Program-made: the position numbers and the translations under genes
Virus record (IMG/VR): IMGVR_UViG_3300027752_000027
Location: 1 to 51,549 of that record
DNA length: 51,549 nucleotides
Direction: 5' to 3' (one strand)
From: a virus
Part shown: piece after piece, positions 7,035 to 14,839 of the stretch
How the letters are laid out: each line of letters begins with the position of its first letter
How positions within the stretch are numbered: the first letter of the stretch is position 1
The notes under the pieces: model-generated
Told to the model about the DNA's origin: nothing
What the model saw: the letters and a program-made list of their open reading frames with translations, nothing else
The model's database searches: none

Positions 7035-7062
7035 ATTATAAAGATTCAAGATGATAAGTCAA
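7035..7062 (-). promoter_or_regulatory. Sigma70-type promoter, family B copy 1
   Basis: TTGACT-16-TATAAT on the minus strand, followed by GGTGTGTATGAATAGA, the downstream sequence also seen at copies B3 and B6. The dam start codon is the ATG inside this conserved downstream sequence. Confidence 0.85.
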
Positions 7063-7063
7063 G

Positions 7064-7192
7064 TTAATATATCGGTTCTATCTTATTACATACGGGACAG
7101 ATAAGAGAATGATCATTGCAAGGAAGTGCAATGAATCCTTTACGATGGCTGCATAATGTTTGCCTCCACCAAGTTTTTAGTTTCTTAATCAT
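7064..7192 (-). CDS. Small zinc-ribbon-like protein, 42 aa
   Basis: Cys14, Cys25, and a C-terminal CPVC (Cys33/Cys36), with His16 and His28, could bind one zinc ion. Basic N-terminus with two tryptophans. The start overlaps the TGA of the previous zinc-finger gene (ATGA); the stop lies against the -35 box of promoter B1. Confidence 0.55.
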   Translation of the reverse strand: MIKKLKTWWRQTLCSHRKGFIALPCNDHSLICPVCNKIEPIY

Positions 7193-7377
7193 AAGTTTTT
7201 CTCTTCGCATTCTTCTGAATGATAAAGTGTGTCTGAATTCACTCGCTCATTATTTATGTTGTCCTTTCTCATAAGACTCTTGCATCCTAGACACTTACTG
7301 ACATTGTTTGGGTTGAGGAAACACAGTTCACCGTGTGCAGCAGGATAGTCACATCCGCAATAACTACATTTTTTCAT
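7189..7377 (-). CDS. Small zinc-finger protein, 62 aa
   Basis: Cysteine pairs CSYC (residues 4-7) and CLGC (about 30-33), plus Cys9, Cys19 and a final His/Cys pair, suggest one or two zinc-binding knuckles. Protein- or nucleic-acid-binding role inferred. It overlaps the 172-aa gene upstream by 14 bases. Confidence 0.65.
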   Translation of the reverse strand: MKKCSYCGCDYPAAHGELCFLNPNNVSKCLGCKSLMRKDNINNERVNSDTLYHSEECEEKNL

Positions 7378-7882
7378 TATTCACCACCAATTTCAATACG
7401 GGTCTGTCTGGTTCACCAATAGATTCATCACAGAAATCATCATCAGTAAATGTGTTATTCATCAATTCAAACTCTGACCACACAGTTTCAAAACTTGATG
7501 AATAAAGGGCAATGCTTTCTTGATGCAGCGTGTTTTTCATTTCCATAGAGTCATGAATCCAATCCAAATGCAAGTCATCAATGATAAACCCCTCACTCAT
7601 CTTCACAGACATAGCAACCATCTGTGCAAGTAGGAATGGGATGTTAGGGGTGTCGTAGAAATTACTCAATGAGTGACTACTGATATGCTCACCATATTCA
7701 CCATCATCCAAAGTCATCACAGTAGCAATCAACCTGTATCCTCTTCGGTCGCTTATCTCTTCGCCTGATTGATATGACATGATACTGAGATAGTATGATA
7801 TGGTCGCATCCTTACTTGCATAGACCAGCGACTCTATCAGGTCGGTGTACGCTTCAACTTTCCAATGTTTTAATATGCTCAT
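7364..7882 (-). CDS. Hypothetical protein, 172 aa
   Basis: Not recognised. Acidic, soluble, probably alpha/beta, with no membrane segment or clear catalytic motif. Sits directly after the 100-aa coiled-coil gene in the operon from promoter A5. Confidence 0.65.
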   Translation of the reverse strand: MSILKHWKVEAYTDLIESLVYASKDATISYYLSIMSYQSGEEISDRRGYRLIATVMTLDDGEYGEHISSHSLSNFYDTPNIPFLLAQMVAMSVKMSEGFIIDDLHLDWIHDSMEMKNTLHQESIALYSSSFETVWSEFELMNNTFTDDDFCDESIGEPDRPVLKLVVNNEKM

Positions 7883-8185
7883 CTAACCCTCAGTGTAGAT
7901 GTTGGTTAAGATTTGCCTGAACTGCTGTATTTTTTCTGCTCTTCCAGGCCAATAAATGTAGTCCCTCGTATCTGCGTCTTTCTCCAAGTTCGTAAGAAGT
8001 GGAAGGATAGCGTTGTAGAGTTTCTCTAACTTCTCCAAGTTGTTAGCATTGGTTGCTTTCTGCTTCTCTATCTGGTTGAACAGAAGATCAGTCTCTTCCT
8101 GATGGTTAGACTCAGACTGTTGAATGAATTCTAACTCTTCAACGGTTGTTGCTGTGAACCCAAAATCAAATGTGTCGTTACTCAT
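7883..8185 (-). CDS. Conserved phage protein with coiled coil, 100 aa
   Basis: The start (NDTFDFGFTATT), a central Glu/Lys/Asn heptad region and the end (YIYWPGRAEKI) match a small family I recall from T4-like phages of marine bacteria, function unknown. About residues 15-75 should form a coiled coil. Confidence 0.7.
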   Translation of the reverse strand: MSNDTFDFGFTATTVEELEFIQQSESNHQEETDLLFNQIEKQKATNANNLEKLEKLYNAILPLLTNLEKDADTRDYIYWPGRAEKIQQFRQILTNIYTEG

Positions 8186-8194
8186 TACTAATTC

Positions 8195-8767
8195 CTATGC
8201 GCGAGTCTTTGGGAATACTTTTTGAACAGGTTCTGTGTCAAACTCTTTAAACTCTCCACCACGATTCAAGCACCCGCCCATAACTTCTACTAACATTTCT
8301 TGGAAGTCTGTCAAATCAATAACGGTGAGAGAAGTTTCTGGATACATCTCATCCTTGTAGTAAAGTTGTTTACCTTCTATCATTTCGTTAACCAAATCTT
8401 TATATACGAGGATACCAAAACTATAGAGGTCTGCTGATTCTAGGGAGACTAACCGACCTTCCATTAATTGAGGACGGACATCGTTATTATCAACTATCCA
8501 CACCGAATTGATTTTCACATTTCTTTCCACCACACCACTTGATGGAAACCAAGACAACACACCCAAGTACAAATTGGTGCAGTTCTTCTCGCCCTTGAGA
8601 TATCCCATTACGATGGACACCACGTTTTCTTCATCGTTTGCAATCAACCACTCTTGTTCATCCAGGGTCTGGATTACAAACGGAACTGGTTGTGGGGGTG
8701 TAGTCGCGTTAGCATGCAAGGCAGTGCCGAGTACTAGTGCGAGTGCTGTTGATTTAAATATATTCAT
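8195..8767 (-). CDS. Secreted (periplasmic) protein of unknown function, 190 aa
   Basis: The N-terminus has Lys followed by a hydrophobic core (about residues 7-17) and an Ala-x-Ala site near residue 22 (LHANA), a classical Sec signal peptide. The mature part is acidic with two cysteines that could pair in the periplasm. I prefer the ATG at 8767, eight bases after an AGGA site, over the one two codons upstream. A phage protein sent to the periplasm could act on the envelope or exclude other phages; the sequence does not decide. Confidence 0.75.
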   Translation of the reverse strand: MNIFKSTALALVLGTALHANATTPPQPVPFVIQTLDEQEWLIANDEENVVSIVMGYLKGEKNCTNLYLGVLSWFPSSGVVERNVKINSVWIVDNNDVRPQLMEGRLVSLESADLYSFGILVYKDLVNEMIEGKQLYYKDEMYPETSLTVIDLTDFQEMLVEVMGGCLNRGGEFKEFDTEPVQKVFPKTRA

Positions 8768-8810
8768 AATCATTTTCCTAAGTTTAATTTAAAGTTGTTT
8801 TTGCCACCAC

Positions 8811-9683
8811 TCACACAAGACCTAACCTTGCCTTTGTCTCACTATATGCCTGAACAACTACCGACTTTCCACCGACATTTGGTGCGCCCATATTGGTGAC
8901 ATAGTTTGACCAGTCGATAGATTCGAATACCTTCCTGACATATGGTTTTGAGGTTTTGAATACATAATGCGTGGTAGTCTCTGGGTCAACCGAATCCATC
9001 TCGCAGACACCAATCTTGCCCCAATACTTCAAAGCAAAGTCCCAATACTCTCTTTTCTTTATCTGCTTCCTCACCTCTGCGCGTCTTTGGACATTATCGC
9101 AAGTTAGAAATAGTTCAAAATCTTCGTGGGTAGTTGGTGGTCTTGTCCGTATCCTAATGTCAGTCAGTCCCGTTATGGGTACGCTGCTCCAAATCTGGGC
9201 GCAACAGTTGACATCGTAAGGTTTCCCATCGCTGGTGAAACTGAACTTGGGTACTTCTTCACTGTAGTAAAGACCAAATGATTTGTCGAGTTGATACTGA
9301 ACCTTCCAAGAGGACATAAACTTTTGGGGTATTATGAATGCAATCACTTCGCTAAAGGTTGCTGCCTTGTTGAAGAACCCCTTTGCCAACGGATTCATAT
9401 ACCCCGAACCGAAAGGTGGGTTGCCTATCGTTAGCACCCTGATTGGGTTGTACAGTGGATGGTATTCTGATTCGTATTCAAAAAAATCTTGCTGTATAAT
9501 ATTCTCTCCCTCTGGGGCGAGGTCAAGCGCAATGGTTTTATCTGGTAAGTAACTCAGGAAGTTACCAGAACCAGCAGAAGGTTCTACTATCTGGTCAAAT
9601 GATGAGAAGTCACAAATCTCGTCAACCTTTTTGGAGAACGACTCTGCGACTTCTGGCGTGGTGTAAAACTTATCAAGACCCAT
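8811..9683 (-). CDS. N6-adenine DNA methyltransferase, 290 aa
   Basis: SAM-binding motif I is VEPSAGSGNF (about residues 33-42) and the catalytic motif IV is NPPF(G) (about 88-92), the gamma-type order of N6-adenine methylases. The N-terminal YTTP-(x)5-F is typical of this group. The ATG at 9683 overlaps the stop of the GIY-YIG gene (TAATG), so the two are translationally coupled. No target-recognition domain is obvious beyond the C-terminal 100 residues. Together with the coupled GIY-YIG protein it could be a restriction-modification pair, or an anti-restriction methylase next to a homing-type nuclease. Confidence 0.8.
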   Translation of the reverse strand: MGLDKFYTTPEVAESFSKKVDEICDFSSFDQIVEPSAGSGNFLSYLPDKTIALDLAPEGENIIQQDFFEYESEYHPLYNPIRVLTIGNPPFGSGYMNPLAKGFFNKAATFSEVIAFIIPQKFMSSWKVQYQLDKSFGLYYSEEVPKFSFTSDGKPYDVNCCAQIWSSVPITGLTDIRIRTRPPTTHEDFELFLTCDNVQRRAEVRKQIKKREYWDFALKYWGKIGVCEMDSVDPETTTHYVFKTSKPYVRKVFESIDWSNYVTNMGAPNVGGKSVVVQAYSETKARLGLV

Positions 9684-10318
9684 TAAAAAGAGTTTCCTTT
9701 CTGTACACACAAAATTGGTTTGTGCTTGTATTTAGTGATAAACTCGTTGGTCACCATTTCTTCAGCATCTCTTGCTATGGATACTGCAACTTTTTGCGAT
9801 TGATTAAATCTAGTGATGATTTTATACTCTTTCTCCAATTTGATGGCAAATATCTCTACCTCTATTCCATTTTTGAGTGCGGTGTAGTTGCACTCGCTGA
9901 TGACATAGTTAGTTGACGAGCAAGAACCTTTTTTCATTGCCTTGCGAGTACCGCAGTTGTAAGATGCATACCTAGATTTTATTGTGGTCGTGGTCATTCC
10001 TATCTTGACTATTTTTTTGTCGTAAGATAAGAAATATATGTATTCTCCACTATTATCGTCAAATAGGGAATCGTCTTGGACGTACTCTACCAATTTTCCT
10101 TCAAAATCTTGCCCGTCAATAAATGACCTTTTGGATTCTGGGAAATTTTCTTCAATGTTGAGTACTCCATGTGCTACTTTGACCGCAGGTTCCCCAAGAG
10201 TCTTAACAAAACTAGAGACTGAAGGTTGAGATTTGTGGTCAAACTTAAACCCTCTACTATTTTGATATTTTGCTATCTCCTCGTAGATGCTTGAATCAGC
10301 GATTTTTGGATACTTCAT
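9683..10318 (-). CDS. GIY-YIG family protein (T5orf172-like), 211 aa
   Basis: Residues about 93-135 carry YIYFL ... KIVKIGMT ... IKSRYASYNCGTR, the short GIY-YIG variant found in T5orf172-type proteins. The N-terminal 85 residues are unrecognised. It is the first gene after promoter A5, with a GAGGGAA ribosome binding site. It may cleave DNA; the coupling to an adenine methylase suggests a joint role. Confidence 0.7.
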   Translation of the reverse strand: MKYPKIADSSIYEEIAKYQNSRGFKFDHKSQPSVSSFVKTLGEPAVKVAHGVLNIEENFPESKRSFIDGQDFEGKLVEYVQDDSLFDDNSGEYIYFLSYDKKIVKIGMTTTTIKSRYASYNCGTRKAMKKGSCSSTNYVISECNYTALKNGIEVEIFAIKLEKEYKIITRFNQSQKVAVSIARDAEEMVTNEFITKYKHKPILCVQKGNSF

Positions 10319-10391
10319 TATGTATTCCCTCTATAAATAGTAGGTGGCAGCATTATATAATGATGCCTGTTTTTTCCTATTCGATACAACC

Positions 10392-10419
10392 ATTATACCG
10401 TATTGGGAGTCAAATGCAA
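10392..10419 (-). promoter_or_regulatory. Sigma70-type promoter, family A copy 5
   Basis: TTGCAT-16-TATAAT on the minus strand, with the conserved upstream AAGTTTTACCCC stretch. It drives the operon from 10318 to about 7064. The leader differs from the purine-rich leader of the other copies. Confidence 0.85.
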
Positions 10420-10468
10420 GGGGTAAAACTTCAATGAAATCAATGACTTACGAGGGGATGTGAGGTGG

Positions 10469-10492
10469 CGTGATATGACTATGCATACCACG
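10469..10492. repeat. Stem-loop shared with 27374-27395
   Basis: CGTGATATG-ACTATG-CATACCACG forms a 9-bp stem with one A-C mismatch and a 6-base loop. TATGACTATGCATACCACG is identical at 27377-27396, also just upstream of a family-A promoter. Probably a transcription stop or an RNA end-protecting stem for the late operon ending at 10503; it has no T-run. Confidence 0.6.
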
Positions 10493-10502
10493 TTGTTTAC
10501 TG

Positions 10503-10793
10503 CTAGTCTTGCATCTTGACCTTGATGCGGGTCAATATCTGCAACACGATAGTGGGAACGATGAATAACTGCGTGATATGCCCAACAACATATGCCCAGT
10601 CTTTTTCACCGAAAGGACTTTCCTTCAACATTACTTTGGGGAAGAGAACTCGTAAATTTTCGACATCCAAGTTTGTGTAGGAATGTCCGACCTGTTCCAG
10701 TGTCCACCATAATCGGGTTCCTGCTTCACCAGGACCATCAGTGGCGATGTAGGATTTCTTTGCTATTTCTAATCTATCTTTGTAATCACTCAT
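10503..10793 (-). CDS. Hypothetical protein of the IscU operon, 96 aa
   Basis: Not recognised. The C-terminal part (about residues 67-90) is hydrophobic and could sit in or on the membrane; the N-terminal 60 residues are soluble. Ribosome binding site AAGGAG. It follows IscU by 19 bases and ends the late operon. It has no HscB, ferredoxin or IscA features. Confidence 0.6.
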   Translation of the reverse strand: MSDYKDRLEIAKKSYIATDGPGEAGTRLWWTLEQVGHSYTNLDVENLRVLFPKVMLKESPFGEKDWAYVVGHITQLFIVPTIVLQILTRIKVKMQD

Positions 10794-10812
10794 TTTATTC
10801 TCCTTTAGAATG

Positions 10813-11196
10813 CTACGTTTGATACTTATCTCTGTAATCTTTCACTGCTGCTTTGATTGCATCTTCTGCTAGCACAGAGCAGTGTATTTTCACGGGAGGA
10901 AGGGTGAGTTCTTCTGCAAGTTCCATGTTCTGGATGCTTGATGCTTGGTCAAGGGTCATCCCTTTGACTTTCTCGGTTAGAAGACTGCTTGATGCTATTG
11001 CAGAACCACAACCGTATGTCTTGAATCTTGCATCAACTATGATGCCGTCATCATTAACCTTTATCTGCAACCTCATCACATCACCGCATGCTGGCGCACC
11101 TACCATGCCAGTGCCAACTGAGTCCAGTTCCTCGCTCCAACGCCCCACGTTTCTTGGGTTGTTGTAGTGGTCGATAACTTCGTCAGAGTATGCCAT
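10813..11196 (-). CDS. iscU: IscU-type iron-sulfur cluster scaffold, 127 aa
   Basis: Scaffold on which [2Fe-2S] clusters are built from cysteine sulfur (IscS) and iron, then handed on with HscA/HscB. All key features are present: start MAYS-(x)5-DHY-NPRNVG, Cys37 and Asp39 in APACGDV, Cys63 in TYGCGSAIASS, the HscA-recognition motif LPPVK (99-103), and Cys106 in IHCSVLAEDAIKAA. The length equals that of bacterial IscU. No iscS, hscA, hscB or fdx is nearby, so it must use the host's. Its ATG overlaps the stop of the capsid-targeted protein upstream (TAATG), under a late promoter. Confidence 0.95.
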   Translation of the reverse strand: MAYSDEVIDHYNNPRNVGRWSEELDSVGTGMVGAPACGDVMRLQIKVNDDGIIVDARFKTYGCGSAIASSSLLTEKVKGMTLDQASSIQNMELAEELTLPPVKIHCSVLAEDAIKAAVKDYRDKYQT

Positions 11197-12254
11197 TAGA
11201 ATACGATGTTAGTTGCTACTGAGATTACGGGTTGGATTGCCATGAACTTCATAAAATGAGCGGTGGATTGCAGCATATAATCGGTTATCTTCGCAAAGAC
11301 ATTTTTCAGAAACGCTTTTATCTTGTCAAACACGTTGCTAATCATACCTTCGTTCAAGTTGGGGTTGTTCTCCAGTGCATCAAACTCTTCGGTCAGTTTA
11401 CCGACAATCAAACCAACGACAGACCAGTAACGATACTCTCCAGTCTTAGTTTCTTTACCGTCAACTTTCTTCTTAACTGATGTGGTCTTGAATCGTACAG
11501 ACAAGTTCATCTTTCCTGCAATCTTAGAGACATATGATTTATCAGTGACCTTATGCAAACTACAGTTTGTTCCATCAAAGTCGCATACAAGAAAATGCGA
11601 ACAGGTTGCTGCACTATTTCCAAACTTCACATCACCTGACATTGCTTCAAATGCAAATGCGTTAGCAAATTCTTTGTTACTGGTAAAGAGTTTACCTAAT
11701 TCCGACATCATCTCTTTATGTGCTTTGTCTGCTGCCATCACTATCTTATCTTTACCCTTGGCAACTTCTTTCTTCAGGTTACCCTTGGCGACTGATGCTG
11801 GTGCAAGACCTTCGAGCATCTTTTCAATCTTCTTGACAACTGTGGGTGCGATGCTACTCTTAGTTGCTTCCAGTGCTGCGTTAAATGTGGCGGTGGATTC
11901 GTTGCGACCTCCACTCATCAACTGTGCCTGACTACCAGACTTCAAACTGATTCGTGCCTTACCAATCATAAAGTCGGTTTTCGGTGTCTTAGTAGACCCA
12001 GGCACTTTTCCAGGCCAGAAAGATGCCCACTCAGCAGAGACAGGATAGTTGTCTGCACCAAGAACTTTACCCTTACCACGCATACCATTCTTCTTCAAGA
12101 AATTATCAACCTTGATACCTGCTTCTTTGTCAATGTCGTGCTTGGCGTTACCTTCAGGTTTACCATTTACGGCAGCAATGATAACTTCTTCCATTGACTC
12201 ACCGCGAGAACGACCTTCAGATAGAACTTCAGTAAACTCGTTGAACTTATGCAT
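11196..12254 (-). CDS. Probable capsid-targeted, nuclease-like internal head protein, 352 aa
   Basis: The N-terminus MHKFNEFTEVLSE-GR resembles the capsid-targeting sequence of T4 internal head proteins and contains L-S-E-G, a gp21 protease site (cut after Glu13). Residues 94-105 (D-(x)8-S-L-K) followed by QLMSGG resemble a PD-(D/E)xK nuclease core with Ser in place of Asp/Glu. A Lys-rich middle and a hydrophobic, amphipathic C-terminus (about 305-352) follow. It sits about 30 bases after a T4-type late promoter. I infer packaging in the head and possible injection. The alternative is an unrelated late protein; the nuclease call is tentative, the targeting call stronger. Confidence 0.65.
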   Translation of the reverse strand: MHKFNEFTEVLSEGRSRGESMEEVIIAAVNGKPEGNAKHDIDKEAGIKVDNFLKKNGMRGKGKVLGADNYPVSAEWASFWPGKVPGSTKTPKTDFMIGKARISLKSGSQAQLMSGGRNESTATFNAALEATKSSIAPTVVKKIEKMLEGLAPASVAKGNLKKEVAKGKDKIVMAADKAHKEMMSELGKLFTSNKEFANAFAFEAMSGDVKFGNSAATCSHFLVCDFDGTNCSLHKVTDKSYVSKIAGKMNLSVRFKTTSVKKKVDGKETKTGEYRYWSVVGLIVGKLTEEFDALENNPNLNEGMISNVFDKIKAFLKNVFAKITDYMLQSTAHFMKFMAIQPVISVATNIVF

Positions 12255-12285
12255 GATTCTGTTTCCTAGTATTAGTTTATGTGTT

Positions 12286-12293
12286 TATTTATA
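12286..12293 (-). promoter_or_regulatory. T4-type late promoter
   Basis: TATAAATA followed by AAC on the minus strand, 32 bases before the ATG of the internal head protein. It matches the T4 late -10 element used by gp55-bound polymerase and would drive 12254 to 10503, including iscU. Confidence 0.8.
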
Positions 12294-12461
12294 CTAATCT
12301 GTCGTGCCATCTTCATAAGTTCCGCACCAAGCACAGGGTTCTTCCTTGCCAACCATCAGGATACCATTGTAACGACAGTTATGCTTCCACACATCCGTTG
12401 AACCTTGGTTAGATTCCCCGACTATCTCTAAGAGCATTTCGGGTTTTTTGTTATTTTCCAT
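12294..12461 (-). CDS. Small putative zinc-binding protein, 55 aa
   Basis: His27-x-Cys29 and Cys43-x-x-Cys46 near the C-terminus could bind zinc. The N-terminal part is acidic and unrecognised. It lies nine bases after the 95-aa gene and ends exactly where the late promoter begins, closing the gp41 operon. Confidence 0.55.
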   Translation of the reverse strand: MENNKKPEMLLEIVGESNQGSTDVWKHNCRYNGILMVGKEEPCAWCGTYEDGTTD

Positions 12462-12470
12462 TAATTTCCC

Positions 12471-12758
12471 CTAGATTATAATGCTGCTTGTTGCTTTTAA
12501 CCAACCTTCTGCCACTTGATCGTGTGCAGGGATAATCGTTAGAATACAAGACTTATTGAACTCGCCTCGATGCATACCTTGTGCGCCTGTCATGCTGATT
12601 CCTGGGGCAAACCCACCACCAGCATTATCTTCACCACCTGGGACAAACAATAACGGAGACTTCAACGTAATTGTCATATCGGTTTCATAAAGCGCACGAC
12701 CAACAATTTCTCCACACATAGTTACCAATGTAACAATCTCTTCTTCTCTTCCACTCAT
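12471..12758 (-). CDS. Conserved small protein, possible Sm-like fold, 95 aa
   Basis: The run about residues 6-35 (EEIVTLVTMCGEIVGRAL ... ITLKSPLLFV) has the strand-Gly-strand rhythm of Sm/Lsm-type beta barrels, and a Gly-rich loop follows. The start at 12758 has AAGGAAG upstream; the longer form from 12794 would overlap the preceding gene by 35 bases. RNA binding is only a possibility. Confidence 0.6.
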   Translation of the reverse strand: MSGREEEIVTLVTMCGEIVGRALYETDMTITLKSPLLFVPGGEDNAGGGFAPGISMTGAQGMHRGEFNKSCILTIIPAHDQVAEGWLKATSSIII

Positions 12759-12759
12759 T

Positions 12760-12945
12760 TCACTTCCTTCCTTTATGATACCCGTTCGACTCATAGCGAG
12801 TCACTTCACTTTCGGGAACTCGTATTGCTGCTCCCTTTTCCTTACGCATCCAAACTGTGTTCGAATGCACATTTCCTTCTTTATTTTTAAATGCCCATTT
12901 CGGAGGATTTTTCTCCCACGTTGGCACATCGCCATCTTTATTCAT
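12760..12945 (-). CDS. Small basic hypothetical protein, 61 aa
   Basis: Not recognised; Trp, Lys and Arg-rich, perhaps nucleic-acid binding. Its ATG overlaps the TGA of gp41 (TGATG). Confidence 0.6.
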   Translation of the reverse strand: MNKDGDVPTWEKNPPKWAFKNKEGNVHSNTVWMRKEKGAAIRVPESEVTRYESNGYHKGRK

Positions 12946-14345
12946 CACATTTTAAAACCTTCGGTTGATATTCTTTTTCCTGTTGGGGTGTTGTCAAATG
13001 CTGTAACTCTGTCTTGTTGTTGCGGGACATCATTTACCAGACCTATGTCTGCATTCTCTACATTATATAGTCTCATTTTACTTCTGTCCACACCCATCAC
13101 AAACCTTTTGTTATTGTTTGGATCAGCGTAACGATTCTTCAACTGCTTAACCATCACCTGATTGAGTGCAGTCAACTCATCATTCGCAATCAGTGCAAGC
13201 ATCAAGTCAGCAGTTGCAGGAAGACCAAATGATTCTGATGTGTCTTCAAGTCCTGGGTCACTGCTACCATAACCACTTCGTGTTGTTTGGGTTGCACTCA
13301 TTATCGGTATGTTGTTCTCTACTGCAAGTCCTCGCATCTCTTCAGCGATTGCCTTGATGTATGAGTAGGTGTTCACATTGCCACCGACCTTCATCCTTGA
13401 CGATGAACAAATATTTAGGTAGTCAATAAACACGATGTCTGCGGTAAACTTTTTCTTCAACTTCAACTCATTCATCAGTGCGCGGAAGTGACCACAGTGT
13501 GCTTGTGCTGTTGGATATTCCTTGATGATAAGTTTACCGTGTGTCTTAGCAGCAATCTTATCAATCTTAGATGTGTAAACATCTTTCGATAAGTTTTGAA
13601 TCATGTCAATAGGTGTGTCCAACAAGTTAGCATCAATACGCTCTGCAATAGATTCTTCTGACATTTCTAAAGTTATGTACAACACGTTCTTACCAGCACT
13701 CATCGCTGCGGCAGCAGCGTGACACATAAACAAAGACTTACCCGCACCTGTTCCCGCAAGGATAATATTGAGTGACTTGTTCTTTAGTCCACCCTTCGTG
13801 ATAGTGTTGAGCATGTCAATGTCAAAAGGTATGCGCTCCTCTACACGATGGTAGAAGTCGTACCGCGACTCTGAACTTGTCAGGTAGTCGTGACCCACAT
13901 TGTTGTCGAACGTCACACCCAACGCCTTAGAGAGTATGTCAGGCAGTGCTGTCTTAGTCAGTGTGTCATGCTTGCCATCGATGATAGTGATAGACTCCAA
14001 CACGGCATTGAACAATGCTCTGTCCTGACACCACTTCTCAGTGTTAGTCAACAACCACTCAAGGTCTGTCTCTTTGTCTTCAGCAAACAGGTCAGGCAGT
14101 ATCGCTATGCTTCTTTGATATCTTTCATCAGTAAGACCAGACTCTTCATCTTGCAATGAAATAACGAAACTATCTTGACTCGGTGGCTTGTTGTATTTTG
14201 CAACATACTTGACAAACTGTTTGAACATAGTTTTATTGATAGCATCACTGAAGTATGCTGGTTCCATGAATGGAACAACCTTACGCATGAACTCATCGTT
14301 GGTGAAAAAACTACGCAACACCATTGTTTCCATATCAATATTCAA
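12945..14345 (-). CDS. 41: Replicative DNA helicase, T4 gp41/DnaB family, 466 aa
   Basis: Hexameric 5'-3' helicase of the phage replisome. The DnaB-type ATPase core is clear: Walker A AGTGAGKS (about residues 197-204), ITLEMSEE, Walker B IVFIDYLN, SATQTTRSG and the arginine-finger region KNRYADPNN. The N-terminal domain (residues 1-130) matches gp41, including VVPFMEPAYF. The frame's start is a TTG at 14345 with AGGA six bases upstream; the first ATG is four codons later and has a poor site. Overlaps the end of the 110-aa gene. The length equals T4 gp41 (475). Confidence 0.93.
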   Translation of the reverse strand: MNIDMETMVLRSFFTNDEFMRKVVPFMEPAYFSDAINKTMFKQFVKYVAKYNKPPSQDSFVISLQDEESGLTDERYQRSIAILPDLFAEDKETDLEWLLTNTEKWCQDRALFNAVLESITIIDGKHDTLTKTALPDILSKALGVTFDNNVGHDYLTSSESRYDFYHRVEERIPFDIDMLNTITKGGLKNKSLNIILAGTGAGKSLFMCHAAAAAMSAGKNVLYITLEMSEESIAERIDANLLDTPIDMIQNLSKDVYTSKIDKIAAKTHGKLIIKEYPTAQAHCGHFRALMNELKLKKKFTADIVFIDYLNICSSSRMKVGGNVNTYSYIKAIAEEMRGLAVENNIPIMSATQTTRSGYGSSDPGLEDTSESFGLPATADLMLALIANDELTALNQVMVKQLKNRYADPNNNKRFVMGVDRSKMRLYNVENADIGLVNDVPQQQDRVTAFDNTPTGKRISTEGFKM

Positions 14346-14667
14346 TCTTTTTCCTTGTTTTTTTGGAGAAGTATATGTTAATTTTACGGTCGTGAAAGTC
14401 TTTTATAATATGTTCTACTAAATTATTACAATATTCGTCATACTCTTTCCGCCAGTCAGTTTCGATAACTTCCATCAATCTAGTTTCTTCTGGAATAAAC
14501 AATGTCTCTATATTATAGTCTATCCTCGTATTATTTTCCAGTATTTCAATCTCACTAATTCTAATGATAAAATCTTTATATGCTCCTTTCTTCAAAATAA
14601 GAGTCCAAGAAGATTCATCAGTTGATTCTGGGTCTCCTGTTATAATATAATCTTCACCTTCTTGCAT
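14335..14667 (-). CDS. Hypothetical protein, 110 aa
   Basis: Not recognised. Acidic, mixed alpha/beta, with a basic last 15 residues. It is enclosed by uvsX-side genes and gp41 in one operon. Confidence 0.6.
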   Translation of the reverse strand: MQEGEDYIITGDPESTDESSWTLILKKGAYKDFIIRISEIEILENNTRIDYNIETLFIPEETRLMEVIETDWRKEYDEYCNNLVEHIIKDFHDRKINIYFSKKTRKKIEY

Positions 14668-14839
14668 CTTCTACCTCTACTATTTTTGCGTCTGCAAACT
14701 GGACAAAGTTTATGTATCCGTGTGGTTCGCGGGACTTATACTCTGTGCGCTCAACGGCAAGTAGTGGTACAGTCTGACCAACCATACCAGCGTACCACAC
14801 CCTACCATCACCACTACTCGTAATCAGTAATGCTTTCAT
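14654..14839 (-). CDS. Small conserved beta protein, 61 aa
   Basis: The pattern WYAGMVGQTVPLLAVE ... YINFVQFADAKIVEVED resembles short hypothetical proteins found near recombination and replication genes of T4-like marine phages, as I recall them. Probably a small barrel. Start coupled to uvsX (ATGA). Confidence 0.6.
   Translation of the reverse strand: MKALLITSSGDGRVWYAGMVGQTVPLLAVERTEYKSREPHGYINFVQFADAKIVEVEDARR

Noticed and set aside
10333-10340. TATAAATA on the plus strand
   Set aside because: It points away from any gene; no plus-strand gene follows, so it is a chance match.
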